DNA of 5,987 nt from assembly GCA_964493205.1 (NCBI GenBank), contig CAZBMJ010000068.1, positions 1 through 5,987 of the forward strand, written 5' to 3'. Below the pieces are notes generated by a model. It searched no databases. It was not told where the DNA came from and was given only the letters and a program-made list of their open reading frames with translations. Below, in pieces: positions 1 to 5,615 of this stretch. The position numbers and the translations under genes were made by a program. The stretch's first letter is position 1. Each line of letters opens with the position of its first letter. The DNA is from CAZBMJ01 sp964493205. Its GTDB lineage: Bacteria > Myxococcota > UBA727 > JABDBI01.

Positions 1-13
1 CCTTTGTAAAAGT

Positions 14-98
14 TTAATTATCTGGATGCCTCGCACAAGGCGTGGCACGTAGAGATGGGCTGAAAACATAATTCGAACATCTTGGTTTATTCAAAACT
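14..98 (+). pseudogene. Decayed Rpn-like nuclease fragment joined to a REP-like arm
   Basis: This stretch aligns, on the opposite strand, with the Rpn-like remnant near the right end of the window. Positions 44-74 match the reverse complement of 5478-5508 at 28 of 31 bases, and weaker similarity (about 16 of 24) continues to position 98. Read on the + strand from 46 it gives ARRDGLKT, a stop, then FEHLGLFKT, against ARREGLKIEFHHLYLSKT in the right copy. The in-frame stop and the loss of similarity after 98 show that it is dead. Rpn proteins are PD-(D/E)XK nucleases/putative transposases whose C-terminal part often has an ARREG-like helix. Only this short piece is present, so the family call rests on the better right-hand copy. 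Confidence 0.45.
27..47. repeat. REP-like palindrome, left copy
   Basis: TGCCTCGC (27-34) and GCGTGGCA (40-47) pair at 7 of 8 positions around the loop ACAAG. The same loop (CTTGT on the other strand) and related arms occur at 5505-5527 and 5920-5940, so this is one member of a small dispersed palindrome family. The arms resemble the palindromic intergenic repeats known from Rickettsiales; the exact family cannot be named from the sequence alone. Confidence 0.55.
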
Positions 99-206
99 TG
101 TATATCAGTTTTTTTTGCGTCGAACTCACGTTAATTAGGGCCGGTCCCTGTGCCGGCCAGAGTCTTAAGTTGCCACGAAGTGCAGCAATCCCATCATTAT
201 GCAGGC
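99..206. other. Non-coding stretch with a GC hairpin
   Basis: No credible gene is seen. GGCCGG (139-144) and CCGGCC (153-158) form a 6-bp stem with an 8-base loop, but neither strand has a T-run after it, so it is not a convincing terminator for the lipoprotein gene that ends at 207. Positions 170-192 (TTGCCACGAAGTGCAGCAAT and the following bases) loosely resemble another degraded palindromic repeat ending in GCAATCC. No clear transcription stop for the 207-1118 gene was found. Confidence 0.35.
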
Positions 207-1118
207 TTATTCATTACTATTGCCGACTCTTTTTTGCAGCTCATCAAGAAAAGGGTTTCCCGATGGGGCCTTACCCTTTTGCGGTGTTTGTTCTTGTATT
301 CTTCTTAGATGTCCACGAGTAGGAATTCTTATATTTTGTCTCCTAATCTTTAATTTATCTTTGTATACATCTGTTGGAAGAAGCTCAACTTCAGGCTTAT
401 TTACTTTTTTGCCATCATTATTAGTAGCCTTTGTGTTGGTTTTGCCCTCATCCTTGGTTTCAGCTTCTTCTTTGTTGCCATCATTTTTAGCATCAGCAGG
501 GTCTACTGGATACCCAGCCTCAGCCTGCATTCTATCAGCTGAATTAAACCTACCCATAGCGTTGTGAATTTCCTCAAGCAAAGTTTTTACACCTTGAGCA
601 TCTGTAATCTTGTTACTATCCTCTTCAGCTTTTTTTATCGCATCTGCAAAAGTTTTTTTGTATGGCAAATCATGTGTAAGATCATCATGTAATTTTTTAG
701 CCTCCGCGATTTTATTGGTAACTCTTTGCATTAGTTCAGAGAAGATAGCTTTAGAAACTACAATCGAGCCAGTTTTATCAGTAAGAGCATCAAGAGCATT
801 GTAGGCATTAACAAGAGCATCAGTGTCAGCTTTATCAATAGTGCTACCGTTCAAAGCTTGATTGTATAACTGTAGAGCCTCATCCTTGGTTTCAGCTTCT
901 TCTTTGTTGCCATCATCATTAGTAGCATCTGCGTTGGTTTTGTCCTCATCCTCGGTCTCAGTTTCTTCTTTGTTGCCATCATCATTAGGATCATCTGCGT
1001 TGGTCTTAGCATCATCATCAGTTTTAGAAACTTCGGCTGTAGGTGGATCTTTGTGGGTATTTTTACCGCATGAAGAGACAAGCAGAAACAAACCTAACAA
1101 ATTGATAATTTTAAACAT
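207..1118 (-). CDS. Modular lipoprotein with acidic repeats, 303 aa
   Basis: A predicted secreted lipoprotein of unknown function. Residues 1-17 (MFKIINLLGLFLLVSSC) form a lipoprotein signal peptide with lipobox VSSC; Cys17 would be acylated. Residues 37-58 and 59-80 are tandem acidic 22-residue repeats (core NDDGNKEE). Residues 80-133 match a module of the large lipoprotein upstream (19 of 34 identical over the best part, including ALNG and ID.AD). Residues 134-194 match its KLHDD helical module. Residues 205-242 return to the acidic repeat type, and 243-303 form a basic, Arg/Lys-rich tail. An in-frame ATG at 1178 would add 20 residues, but that would bury the signal peptide and overlap the candidate promoter, so the start is placed at 1118. 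A clear Shine-Dalgarno is lacking (only a GGG about 7 bases upstream). It is probably its own transcription unit behind a terminator. Envelope location is inferred from the lipobox; adhesin or structural roles are guesses. Confidence 0.8.
   Translation of the reverse strand: MFKIINLLGLFLLVSSCGKNTHKDPPTAEVSKTDDDAKTNADDPNDDGNKEETETEDEDKTNADATNDDGNKEEAETKDEALQLYNQALNGSTIDKADTDALVNAYNALDALTDKTGSIVVSKAIFSELMQRVTNKIAEAKKLHDDLTHDLPYKKTFADAIKKAEEDSNKITDAQGVKTLLEEIHNAMGRFNSADRMQAEAGYPVDPADAKNDGNKEEAETKDEGKTNTKATNNDGKKVNKPEVELLPTDVYKDKLKIRRQNIRIPTRGHLRRIQEQTPQKGKAPSGNPFLDELQKRVGNSNE
446..916 (-). repeat. 39-bp perfect direct repeat at both ends of the helical core
   Basis: Positions 446-484 and 878-916 are identical over 39 bases and encode the same GNKEEAETKDE-type acidic segment. 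They are 432 bases apart, exactly 144 codons, so recombination between them would delete the whole helical core in frame. Confidence 0.9.
878..1009 (-). repeat. 66-bp tandem repeat, two copies
   Basis: Two adjacent 66-base units (878-943 and 944-1009) encode the 22-residue acidic repeats of the small lipoprotein. They differ at only a few positions. Partial diverged copies lie at about 393-484, beyond the helical core. Confidence 0.85.
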
Positions 1119-1167
1119 ATTTAGCCCATTTGTATAATATTTATTATTATTTTTTTTAACTTTTATT

Positions 1168-1195
1168 AATATATCCATTTAAAGTAAGATTGCAA
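1168..1195 (-). promoter_or_regulatory. Candidate sigma-70 promoter of the small lipoprotein gene
   Basis: On the minus strand TTGCAA (1190-1195, -35) is followed after 16 bases by TATATT (1168-1173, -10; 5 of 6 consensus). Transcription would begin near 1161, giving a leader of about 43 bases before the ATG at 1118. It lies downstream of the terminator of the large gene, consistent with independent transcription. The AT-rich background makes chance matches likely. Confidence 0.45.
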
Positions 1196-1267
1196 TAGCT
1201 TAATTTGCCTGATTTTGTTATGTACTTGTAAACATTAACTTAAATTTTTTAATATATCTTCACTATA

Positions 1268-1304
1268 ATAAAAAAACCTCAATGACATTGCTGCCATCAA
1301 GGTT
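1268..1304 (-). terminator. Intrinsic terminator of the large lipoprotein gene
   Basis: On the minus strand AACCTTGATG (1304-1295) pairs with CATTGAGGTT (1284-1275): a 10-bp stem including two G-U pairs, with a 10-base loop. It runs into a T7 tract (1276-1270). It starts 27 bases after the stop codon at 1331, the usual place for a factor-independent terminator, and separates the two lipoprotein genes. Confidence 0.8.
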
Positions 1305-1330
1305 GATTAGCTATCTCCCTAAGAGATTAA

Positions 1331-4300
1331 CTATGGGTTTTCTTTAATGATTTCAGCTAATTTATCTAATTCAGGTTTAATGATTACTGGATCATTTGTG
1401 ACTATTGCATCCTTTAAGGTTTTTATTGCTTCTGGAAGAGCATCCATCATATCTCTTGCTTGTTTACGACCGAACCCGTTAATGTTTTTAAATTGCCTTA
1501 TTATTGCTGCCTGGTTTAGAGCATTAATCTTTTCAGCATTGGCAATTATGCGGTTTGCTTTCTCAATTATGAATTTTTCTTCCTCAGCACGTCTTATATC
1601 AGCACCTCTATCAGGATTTGTAGCTGCAATATTAGCCACTATGTCGATCCTTTTTATGGCCCTATTAAATGCAGCTGTAGCATCCGCCAGCGGAGCAATA
1701 GCAGCAGCCACTTCTTGAGGGTTTTTTGCATTATTAACAGCAGTTGTAGCAGCAGTTATAAGAGCTTGGAAGTTTCCTTTAGCTGCAGCATATTTAGCGT
1801 CATCATATTTGACATCATCATGCAATTTTTGAGCTTGTGCAATTTCTATAGTTTTTGCATCATTTTGAGCTTGAGTTAATTGAGCTACTCTAGCTACTCT
1901 AGCTTCTTCAGCTTTTCTAGCTTCTTCAACTTTTCTAGCTTCTTCAGCTTTTCTAGCTTCTTCAACTTTTCTAGCTTCTTCAACTTTTCTAGCTTCTTCA
2001 ACTTTTCTAGCTTCTTCAGCTTTTCTAGCTTCTTCAGCTTTTCTAGTTTCTTCAGCTTTAGCATTTATAGCCTTATTAAATTCAATTGTAGCCTGTTCTA
2101 GTGGAGCAAGCGCATCAATAACCTCTTGGAGTGTAGCAGCAACCTGAACACGGCCTTCAACAGCTTGGATTGCTATCCCAAATGCATCTCTTCCATTGTC
2201 ATTGTCAACTTTTTGTCCAGCCTCACTTGCAAGCAGCCTCTTAGCAGCAGCAATTCCTGTGTTGGTAGCATTTTCTTTAGCATCAGCCAATGCTTTTACT
2301 GCTGGATCTTCAGCAGCAGCAGCTTGTGGTGTAATAACTTGAGTTAAGTTTTTTGATTCACTTTCAATCCCGTCTAGATTTTTGTCTTTTATTTGTTTTC
2401 TTAAAGACTCAATAGCCCGGTTGATAGCCGTTACTTTGTTCTTAATTAGATTAGGTTTACCGATATCAATATTAAATAAGTTGCCTATAGGGTTGTTACC
2501 TGACTTAATAATTTTTACAGCTTCAGCTACCAAATTACTTGCTTCTTGTATAATAAGAACTCTTCTATCTTGCTCAGCTTTAATAGCAGCAATAGCCTTA
2601 GTCACTTCATTATCATTTTCAGCTTTTTGTGCAGGTGCAAGGTTATTAAGAGCAGTTAAAGCATCTGCTAGATCCCTAGGTCTTGCTTTTGTAAGATCAG
2701 CACTCAAATTACTATATTTTTTTAGCGCATTTTCTTTAGCTTTTTTATCAGCTTCTTCTTTTTTAACTATTCTTTCTCTTCTAACTTGCTCAGCTTTGAT
2801 TTTTTCAAGAGCACCCCTCACTTCAGGTTCATTTTTTTGTGCAGGTGCAAGGTTATTAAGAGCAGTTAAAGCATCATTAAGATCATCGTTCGTTGCTTTA
2901 GTAGCATCAGAAATTTCATCTTTAAAAGCCCTGAATTTGGCTAGAGCAGCAGTTTTTTTAACCTCTTCAGCCAATCTAACTTCTTCAGCTTTTCTATCCG
3001 CATCTTCTTTAGCTAATCTATCCGCTTCTTCTTTAGCTTTTCTATCTTCTTCAACTTTAGCTAACCTAGCTTCTTCAGCTTTAGCCAATCTTTTGTTTTC
3101 AGCATCTTCCGCTGCAATAAAATTATCTTTAGCTTGTCCTAAGGCTTTTAAAAGACCATCTATAGGAGCAATAGCAAGCGCAATACTTTCAGGAGTAGCA
3201 GCATCAGCATCTCTAGCCTTTTTTAAATTTTCTAATGGCTGAGTTAAAGCATCAACAGCTTCATCAAAATCATCTTTTTTTGTTTTTGAATCAACAACAC
3301 CAGCTACAATTTTGTTTGCCTCTTGAACGGCTTGATTAACTTCGTTAATTTTATCATTAGCCTTACCTTTAGCCTCAGCTAATTTTACAGCCTTTTCATC
3401 AGCAATTCTTTTTTCTGTAACTAACTTAGCTTCTTCTTGTTCAAACGCTTCTTTAGCAGCATCTAGAGCATTAAGATTTTCGCCTATTTTAGCAGTAGTG
3501 ATAGCTTGGTTAAGCTTCTCAGGAGTAGCAGCATCAGCATCTCTAGCATTTACTAAAGCAGTAACAGCACCTTCAACGCTAGCTATACCATCTACTAAAC
3601 TTTTTCTTATTGGATCTTTAGTAAGGTTAGAAGCAGCGAGCAGTTCTTTTGCATCTTTAAGAGGAACTTCAGTCTTTTCGATTTCTTTATTAACTAAAAC
3701 TTGAGCCTCAGCCAATTTGTTACCATTAGCTGCAGCTGCTTTTTGTGCATTACCTAATTCTTTTTCTTTATCATCAAACGCTTTTTTAGCAATTTCTAGA
3801 AGATTAAGTTTCTCATCAACTTTAGCCTCATCAACAGCTTCAACAGTCTTAGCATTAGCTAATTCCTCTTTATCAAGTTCTAATGCTTTTATAGCAGCGT
3901 TTAGGTTAGCTGGATCGTTCTCTCCTGGGAATTTAGTTTTTTTAACACTACCATTAGCTTCAGATATCGCTTGCTCAGCTTTTGCAATTATAGGTTGAGC
4001 TTTTACAGAAGCAGCAGCAAGCTTTTCTCTTCTGGTTTGCTCATTTTTGATTGCTTCAATAGCCTTAGTAACTTCATTATCATTTTCAGCTTTTTGTTCA
4101 ACTGTGAGTTTATTAAGAGCAGTTAAAGCAGTTTTTAGGGCCTCAGGATCAGCTACATCAATAGCTGCACCATTCAAAGCAGCAGTGTATAAAGCTAGCG
4201 CATCATCTTTAATTTTAGTAGCGGCTGCAGCAGCTCTTTTAGCTTGCTCATCTTTAATAGCAGCAATAGCAGTCTTCACATCATTTTCAGCTTTTTGAGC

Positions 4301-5161
4301 AACAGTAAGAGCATCTAGAGCCACTAAAGCTTTGTCTAGGGCATCAGCAGCAGCTGTACCAATATTACCTTTAAATGCATCATATAAATCTGTGGCAGCA
4401 GTTTTAGCTCTTTTAGCTTTCTCATTTTTGATAGCAGCAATAGGGCCACTAACAGCTTGATCGTTAGGAAGATTTAGTTCAGTAAGAGCCTTAAGAGCTT
4501 TGTCTAGGGCATCAGCAGCAGCTGTACCAATATTACCTTTAAATGCATCATATAAATCTGTGGCAGCAGTTTTAGCGCCACCAGCATAGGTGGGGTTAGC
4601 TTGCAAGTCAGCTAGTGCGGTTGTTACTTTTCCAATTTGAAGATTGATATCCTCAGCTTTTGGTGGAACAGCTCCTTTAGTAGTTTTTAATGTACCATTT
4701 GCAGATGTAAGAGTGTCTATAAGGGTTTTCAGAGCGGTGTCTTTAGGAAGTTTTTTAGCAATTGCAATTGCTTCTTCAGCTTCTCGAATTTTATCTTCAG
4801 CGTTTAATATAGCTATTTCTGTTGGTATAGCATCTAAAGCAGGTTTTAGCTTATTTACTCCTGCAACTATCTCATCCTTGGTACCAGTAGTAATAAAATT
4901 TTTAATATCTGTAATAATTTGTTTTGCAGCCGTTACAGTAGGCGGGATCGTAGGCCCTTTGTATGTGTTCATTAGAACAGCTATCTGTCTTTCAGCATTA
5001 GTAACTTTATTATTAGCATCATTTTTAGCAGCAGTTAGCGGATCTGTTGGGGGATTTGGGTTATTCTGAGTAGTGCTTTCTGGTTCAGCGCTTTTTTCTG
5101 GCGTGTCAGCACAGGACGCAACAAACAAAAATAAGCTTAGTAAAGTTGTAATTTTAAACAT
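1331..5161 (-). CDS. Giant helical repeat lipoprotein, 1276 aa
   Basis: A predicted envelope lipoprotein of unknown function. MFKITTLLSLFLFVASC (1-17) is a signal peptide with lipobox VASC; Cys17 is the acylation site. A Pro/Asn/Thr-rich linker (18-40) follows, then almost entirely Ala/Lys/Glu-rich helix. Module A, about 56-69 residues ending in AIK.EQ.RR, occurs at 196-251, 252-309, 310-378, 735-795 and 810-867. Longer helical modules lie at 384-485, 481-590 and 591-690; the last two share ARDADAATPE. Charged single-helix or coiled-coil segments lie at 685-735 and 1035-1088 (nine K[AV]EEAR hexapeptides). FIVAR-like three-helix modules are suggested at 955-1038 and 1098-1172, and a final helical module at 1201-1276. 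No catalytic motif, transmembrane segment after the signal, or autotransporter barrel is seen. The ATG at 5161 has a good AAAGGA site, and a terminator follows the stop. The architecture recalls FIVAR-rich or TolA-like stalk proteins, so a surface or periplasm-spanning stalk is inferred. Confidence 0.85.
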   Translation of the reverse strand: MFKITTLLSLFLFVASCADTPEKSAEPESTTQNNPNPPTDPLTAAKNDANNKVTNAERQIAVLMNTYKGPTIPPTVTAAKQIITDIKNFITTGTKDEIVAGVNKLKPALDAIPTEIAILNAEDKIREAEEAIAIAKKLPKDTALKTLIDTLTSANGTLKTTKGAVPPKAEDINLQIGKVTTALADLQANPTYAGGAKTAATDLYDAFKGNIGTAAADALDKALKALTELNLPNDQAVSGPIAAIKNEKAKRAKTAATDLYDAFKGNIGTAAADALDKALVALDALTVAQKAENDVKTAIAAIKDEQAKRAAAAATKIKDDALALYTAALNGAAIDVADPEALKTALTALNKLTVEQKAENDNEVTKAIEAIKNEQTRREKLAAASVKAQPIIAKAEQAISEANGSVKKTKFPGENDPANLNAAIKALELDKEELANAKTVEAVDEAKVDEKLNLLEIAKKAFDDKEKELGNAQKAAAANGNKLAEAQVLVNKEIEKTEVPLKDAKELLAASNLTKDPIRKSLVDGIASVEGAVTALVNARDADAATPEKLNQAITTAKIGENLNALDAAKEAFEQEEAKLVTEKRIADEKAVKLAEAKGKANDKINEVNQAVQEANKIVAGVVDSKTKKDDFDEAVDALTQPLENLKKARDADAATPESIALAIAPIDGLLKALGQAKDNFIAAEDAENKRLAKAEEARLAKVEEDRKAKEEADRLAKEDADRKAEEVRLAEEVKKTAALAKFRAFKDEISDATKATNDDLNDALTALNNLAPAQKNEPEVRGALEKIKAEQVRRERIVKKEEADKKAKENALKKYSNLSADLTKARPRDLADALTALNNLAPAQKAENDNEVTKAIAAIKAEQDRRVLIIQEASNLVAEAVKIIKSGNNPIGNLFNIDIGKPNLIKNKVTAINRAIESLRKQIKDKNLDGIESESKNLTQVITPQAAAAEDPAVKALADAKENATNTGIAAAKRLLASEAGQKVDNDNGRDAFGIAIQAVEGRVQVAATLQEVIDALAPLEQATIEFNKAINAKAEETRKAEEARKAEEARKVEEARKVEEARKVEEARKAEEARKVEEARKAEEARVARVAQLTQAQNDAKTIEIAQAQKLHDDVKYDDAKYAAAKGNFQALITAATTAVNNAKNPQEVAAAIAPLADATAAFNRAIKRIDIVANIAATNPDRGADIRRAEEEKFIIEKANRIIANAEKINALNQAAIIRQFKNINGFGRKQARDMMDALPEAIKTLKDAIVTNDPVIIKPELDKLAEIIKENP
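1646..1870 (-). other. FIVAR-like helical module shared with the small lipoprotein
   Basis: Residues 1098-1172 of the large lipoprotein follow a three-helix pattern: AQKLHDDVKYDDAKY, then QALITAATTAVNNAK, then EVAAAIAPLADATAAFN. The small lipoprotein has the matching KKLHDD...YKKTFADAIKKAE...VKTLLEEIHNAMGRFN at residues 141-192. The spacing (tyrosine near the end of helix 1, alanine-rich helix 2, EV..A...L at the start of helix 3) resembles FIVAR domains of bacterial surface proteins. This is judged by eye. Confidence 0.45.
1898..2059 (-). repeat. 18-bp minisatellite, nine units
   Basis: Nine tandem 18-base units encode K[AV]EEA/TR hexapeptides (residues 1035-1088). Units differ mainly by one base (TTCAGC versus TTCAAC), switching Ala and Val; from the protein N-terminal side the order is A A A V V V A V A. 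The six-residue period with i to i+4 Lys/Arg-Glu pairs suits a long single alpha-helix and resembles the central helix of TolA. Near-identical units make slippage likely, and any change stays in frame. Confidence 0.9.
2561..2959 (-). repeat. Module A copies 4 and 5, with a 42-bp perfect repeat
   Basis: Residues 735-795 (2777-2959) and 810-867 (2561-2734) are two copies of module A, both with DALTALNNLAPAQK. The DNA contains a 42-base perfect direct repeat at 2624-2665 and 2834-2875, 210 bases (70 codons) apart. Copy 5 also shares nearly identical DNA with copy 3 (around 2590-2629 versus 4057-4096), coding NDNEVTKAI.AI, which indicates exchange across 1.4 kb inside the gene. Confidence 0.85.
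3189..3547 (-). repeat. 29-bp perfect direct repeat
   Basis: Positions 3189-3217 and 3519-3547 are identical and encode the ARDADAATPE segment of two adjacent helical modules. They are 330 bases (110 codons) apart, about the length of one module. Confidence 0.85.
4028..4576 (-). repeat. Module A copies 1-3, with an 80-bp perfect repeat
   Basis: Copies cover residues 196-251 (4409-4576), 252-309 (4235-4408) and 310-378 (4028-4234). Copies 1 and 2 begin with an 80-base perfect direct repeat (4497-4576 and 4329-4408; period 168 bases, 56 codons) encoding AKTAATDLYDAFKG and the following residues. Past this block the two copies diverge sharply (LTELNLPND versus LDALTVAQK). That suggests a recent duplication or conversion limited to the first half of the module. 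Confidence 0.9.
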
Positions 5162-5167
5162 ACTTAA

Positions 5168-5173
5168 TCCTTT
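5168..5173 (-). promoter_or_regulatory. Ribosome binding site of the large lipoprotein gene
   Basis: AAAGGA on the minus strand lies 6 bases before the ATG at 5161. This good Shine-Dalgarno match supports the start that also gives an intact signal peptide. Confidence 0.75.
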
Positions 5174-5186
5174 AATTTATATTAAT

Positions 5187-5215
5187 ATTTTAATATTCCG
5201 TCTACTATCTAACAA
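5187..5215 (-). promoter_or_regulatory. Possible promoter of the large lipoprotein gene
   Basis: On the minus strand TTGTTA (5210-5215, 4 of 6) and TAAAAT (5187-5192, 5 of 6) are 17 bases apart. The leader would be about 18 bases and would contain the AAAGGA site. Other weak pairs exist upstream in this very AT-rich stretch (for example TTGAAA with TATTGC), so the choice is tentative. Confidence 0.3.
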
Positions 5216-5270
5216 TTAAGAAGTATTTGCGCAATAGGTAAAATTAAAGTTTATTTCAATAATCTTATAA

Positions 5271-5296
5271 ATTAGTAAGTTATTTAACTTATTAAT
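5271..5296. promoter_or_regulatory. AT-rich palindrome upstream of the large lipoprotein gene
   Basis: ATTAGTAAGTTA (5271-5282) and TAACTTATTAAT (5285-5296) pair at 11 of 12 positions around a 2-base loop. It lies about 110 bases before the large gene's start, with a TATAAT at 5301-5306 just beyond it on the + strand. It could be an operator or chance symmetry in AT-rich DNA; without a T-run it is not a clear terminator. Confidence 0.3.
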
Positions 5297-5504
5297 AGTG
5301 TATAATATTGATTTTTAACCGAAATATTTTTATGGCTGCAAAGTGATCTTTTTAACAAGATTCATTTGATTGCTTTATCTGCTCATAAGAAAGGCCGGTG
5401 ACTTGGCTTATAGTTTTTTCATCAATGCCGGCTTTAAGCATATTTTTAATCTGAGTTTTGGATAAGTACAGGTGATGGAATTCTATTTTCAGCCCTTCTC
5501 TACG

Positions 5505-5536
5505 TGCCGTCGGCTTGTCCCGCGGCAACCAGAAAA
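5505..5536. repeat. REP-like palindrome, middle copy
   Basis: TGCCGTCGG (5505-5513) and CCCGCGGCA (5519-5527) pair at 7 of 9 positions around CTTGT, the complement of the loop ACAAG seen in the other copies. With flanking sequence, 5512-5536 is an inverted copy of 5911-5934 with a single base missing in the latter, and 5478-5536 is an inverted, more diverged copy of the left end of the window. Confidence 0.65.
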
Positions 5537-5583
5537 TTACCTGAATCCAGTGGGCCGGTCTTAAAGCGTAGCGGTGCTTTTTA

Positions 5584-5592
5584 TGGTATGAT
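5584..5592 (+). promoter_or_regulatory. Possible extended -10 promoter of the GIY-YIG gene
   Basis: TGGTATGAT matches the extended -10 form TGnTATAAT at all but one base. No good -35 is present at the usual distance, as expected for an extended -10 promoter. Transcription would start near 5599, leaving a leader of about 16 bases that contains the AAGGAA site. Confidence 0.4.
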
Positions 5593-5604
5593 TACCTTTA
5601 TTTT

Positions 5605-5610
5605 AAGGAA
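5605..5610 (+). promoter_or_regulatory. Ribosome binding site that fixes a GTG start
   Basis: AAGGAA lies 5 bases before GTG at 5616. An in-frame stop at 5604-5606 rules out any longer protein, and no ATG occurs before the first catalytic motif, so GTG is the start. Confidence 0.75.
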
Positions 5611-5615
5611 ATACC

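Larger units (their letters stand above)
5352..5594 (-). pseudogene. C-terminal remnant of an Rpn-like PD-(D/E)XK nuclease/transposase
   Basis: Read on the minus strand, this frame ends at a TAA (5352-5354). Its last 30 or so residues are MLKAGIDEKTISQVTGLSYE followed by QIKQSNESC, preceded by ARREGLKIEF. A helix-turn-helix-like tail of the form ML..G.D...I...TGLS.EEI is typical of the C-terminus of Rpn recombination-promoting nuclease/putative transposase proteins. The nuclease domain is missing: upstream, the frame runs through the palindromic repeat (about 5505-5560) and stops near 5594 with no start codon. It is therefore a fragment, possibly cut off when the REP-like element inserted or rearranged. 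The left end of the window has a more decayed inverted copy. The family call comes from remembered motif shape, not a search. Confidence 0.6.

Noticed and set aside
139..158. Terminator for the small lipoprotein gene
   Set aside because: There is a 6-bp GC stem but no T-run on either side.
216..245. WH2 actin-binding motif in the small lipoprotein tail (NPFLDELQKR)
   Set aside because: There is a slight resemblance in the first helix only; the LKKV-type second half is missing.
98..567. Open frames on the + strand near the left end
   Set aside because: They overlap the small lipoprotein antisense or start in unexplained repeat sequence, with no motifs or ribosome site.
1119..1178. 20-residue N-terminal extension of the small lipoprotein from an upstream ATG
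   Set aside because: It would place a polar Lys/Asn-rich stretch before the signal peptide and overlap the candidate -10; the paralogue begins directly at MFKI.
1898..2059. CRISPR-like array
   Set aside because: The repeats are 18 bases, contiguous, without spacers, and fully coding.
1347..4298. Many long open frames on the + strand opposite the large lipoprotein gene
   Set aside because: They are Ser/Leu/Phe-rich mirror images of an Ala/Lys/Glu-rich gene, lack ribosome sites, and break at the same repeats; the minus frame has a signal peptide, ribosome site and terminator.
14..5536. Composite transposon
   Set aside because: No intact transposase or target-site duplication is visible; the flanking Rpn pieces are C-terminal fragments only.
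5563..5582. AAAGC/GCTTT hairpin with T-run before the GIY-YIG gene as a terminator
   Set aside because: The stem is only 5 bp, AT-rich, and there is no upstream + strand gene to terminate.
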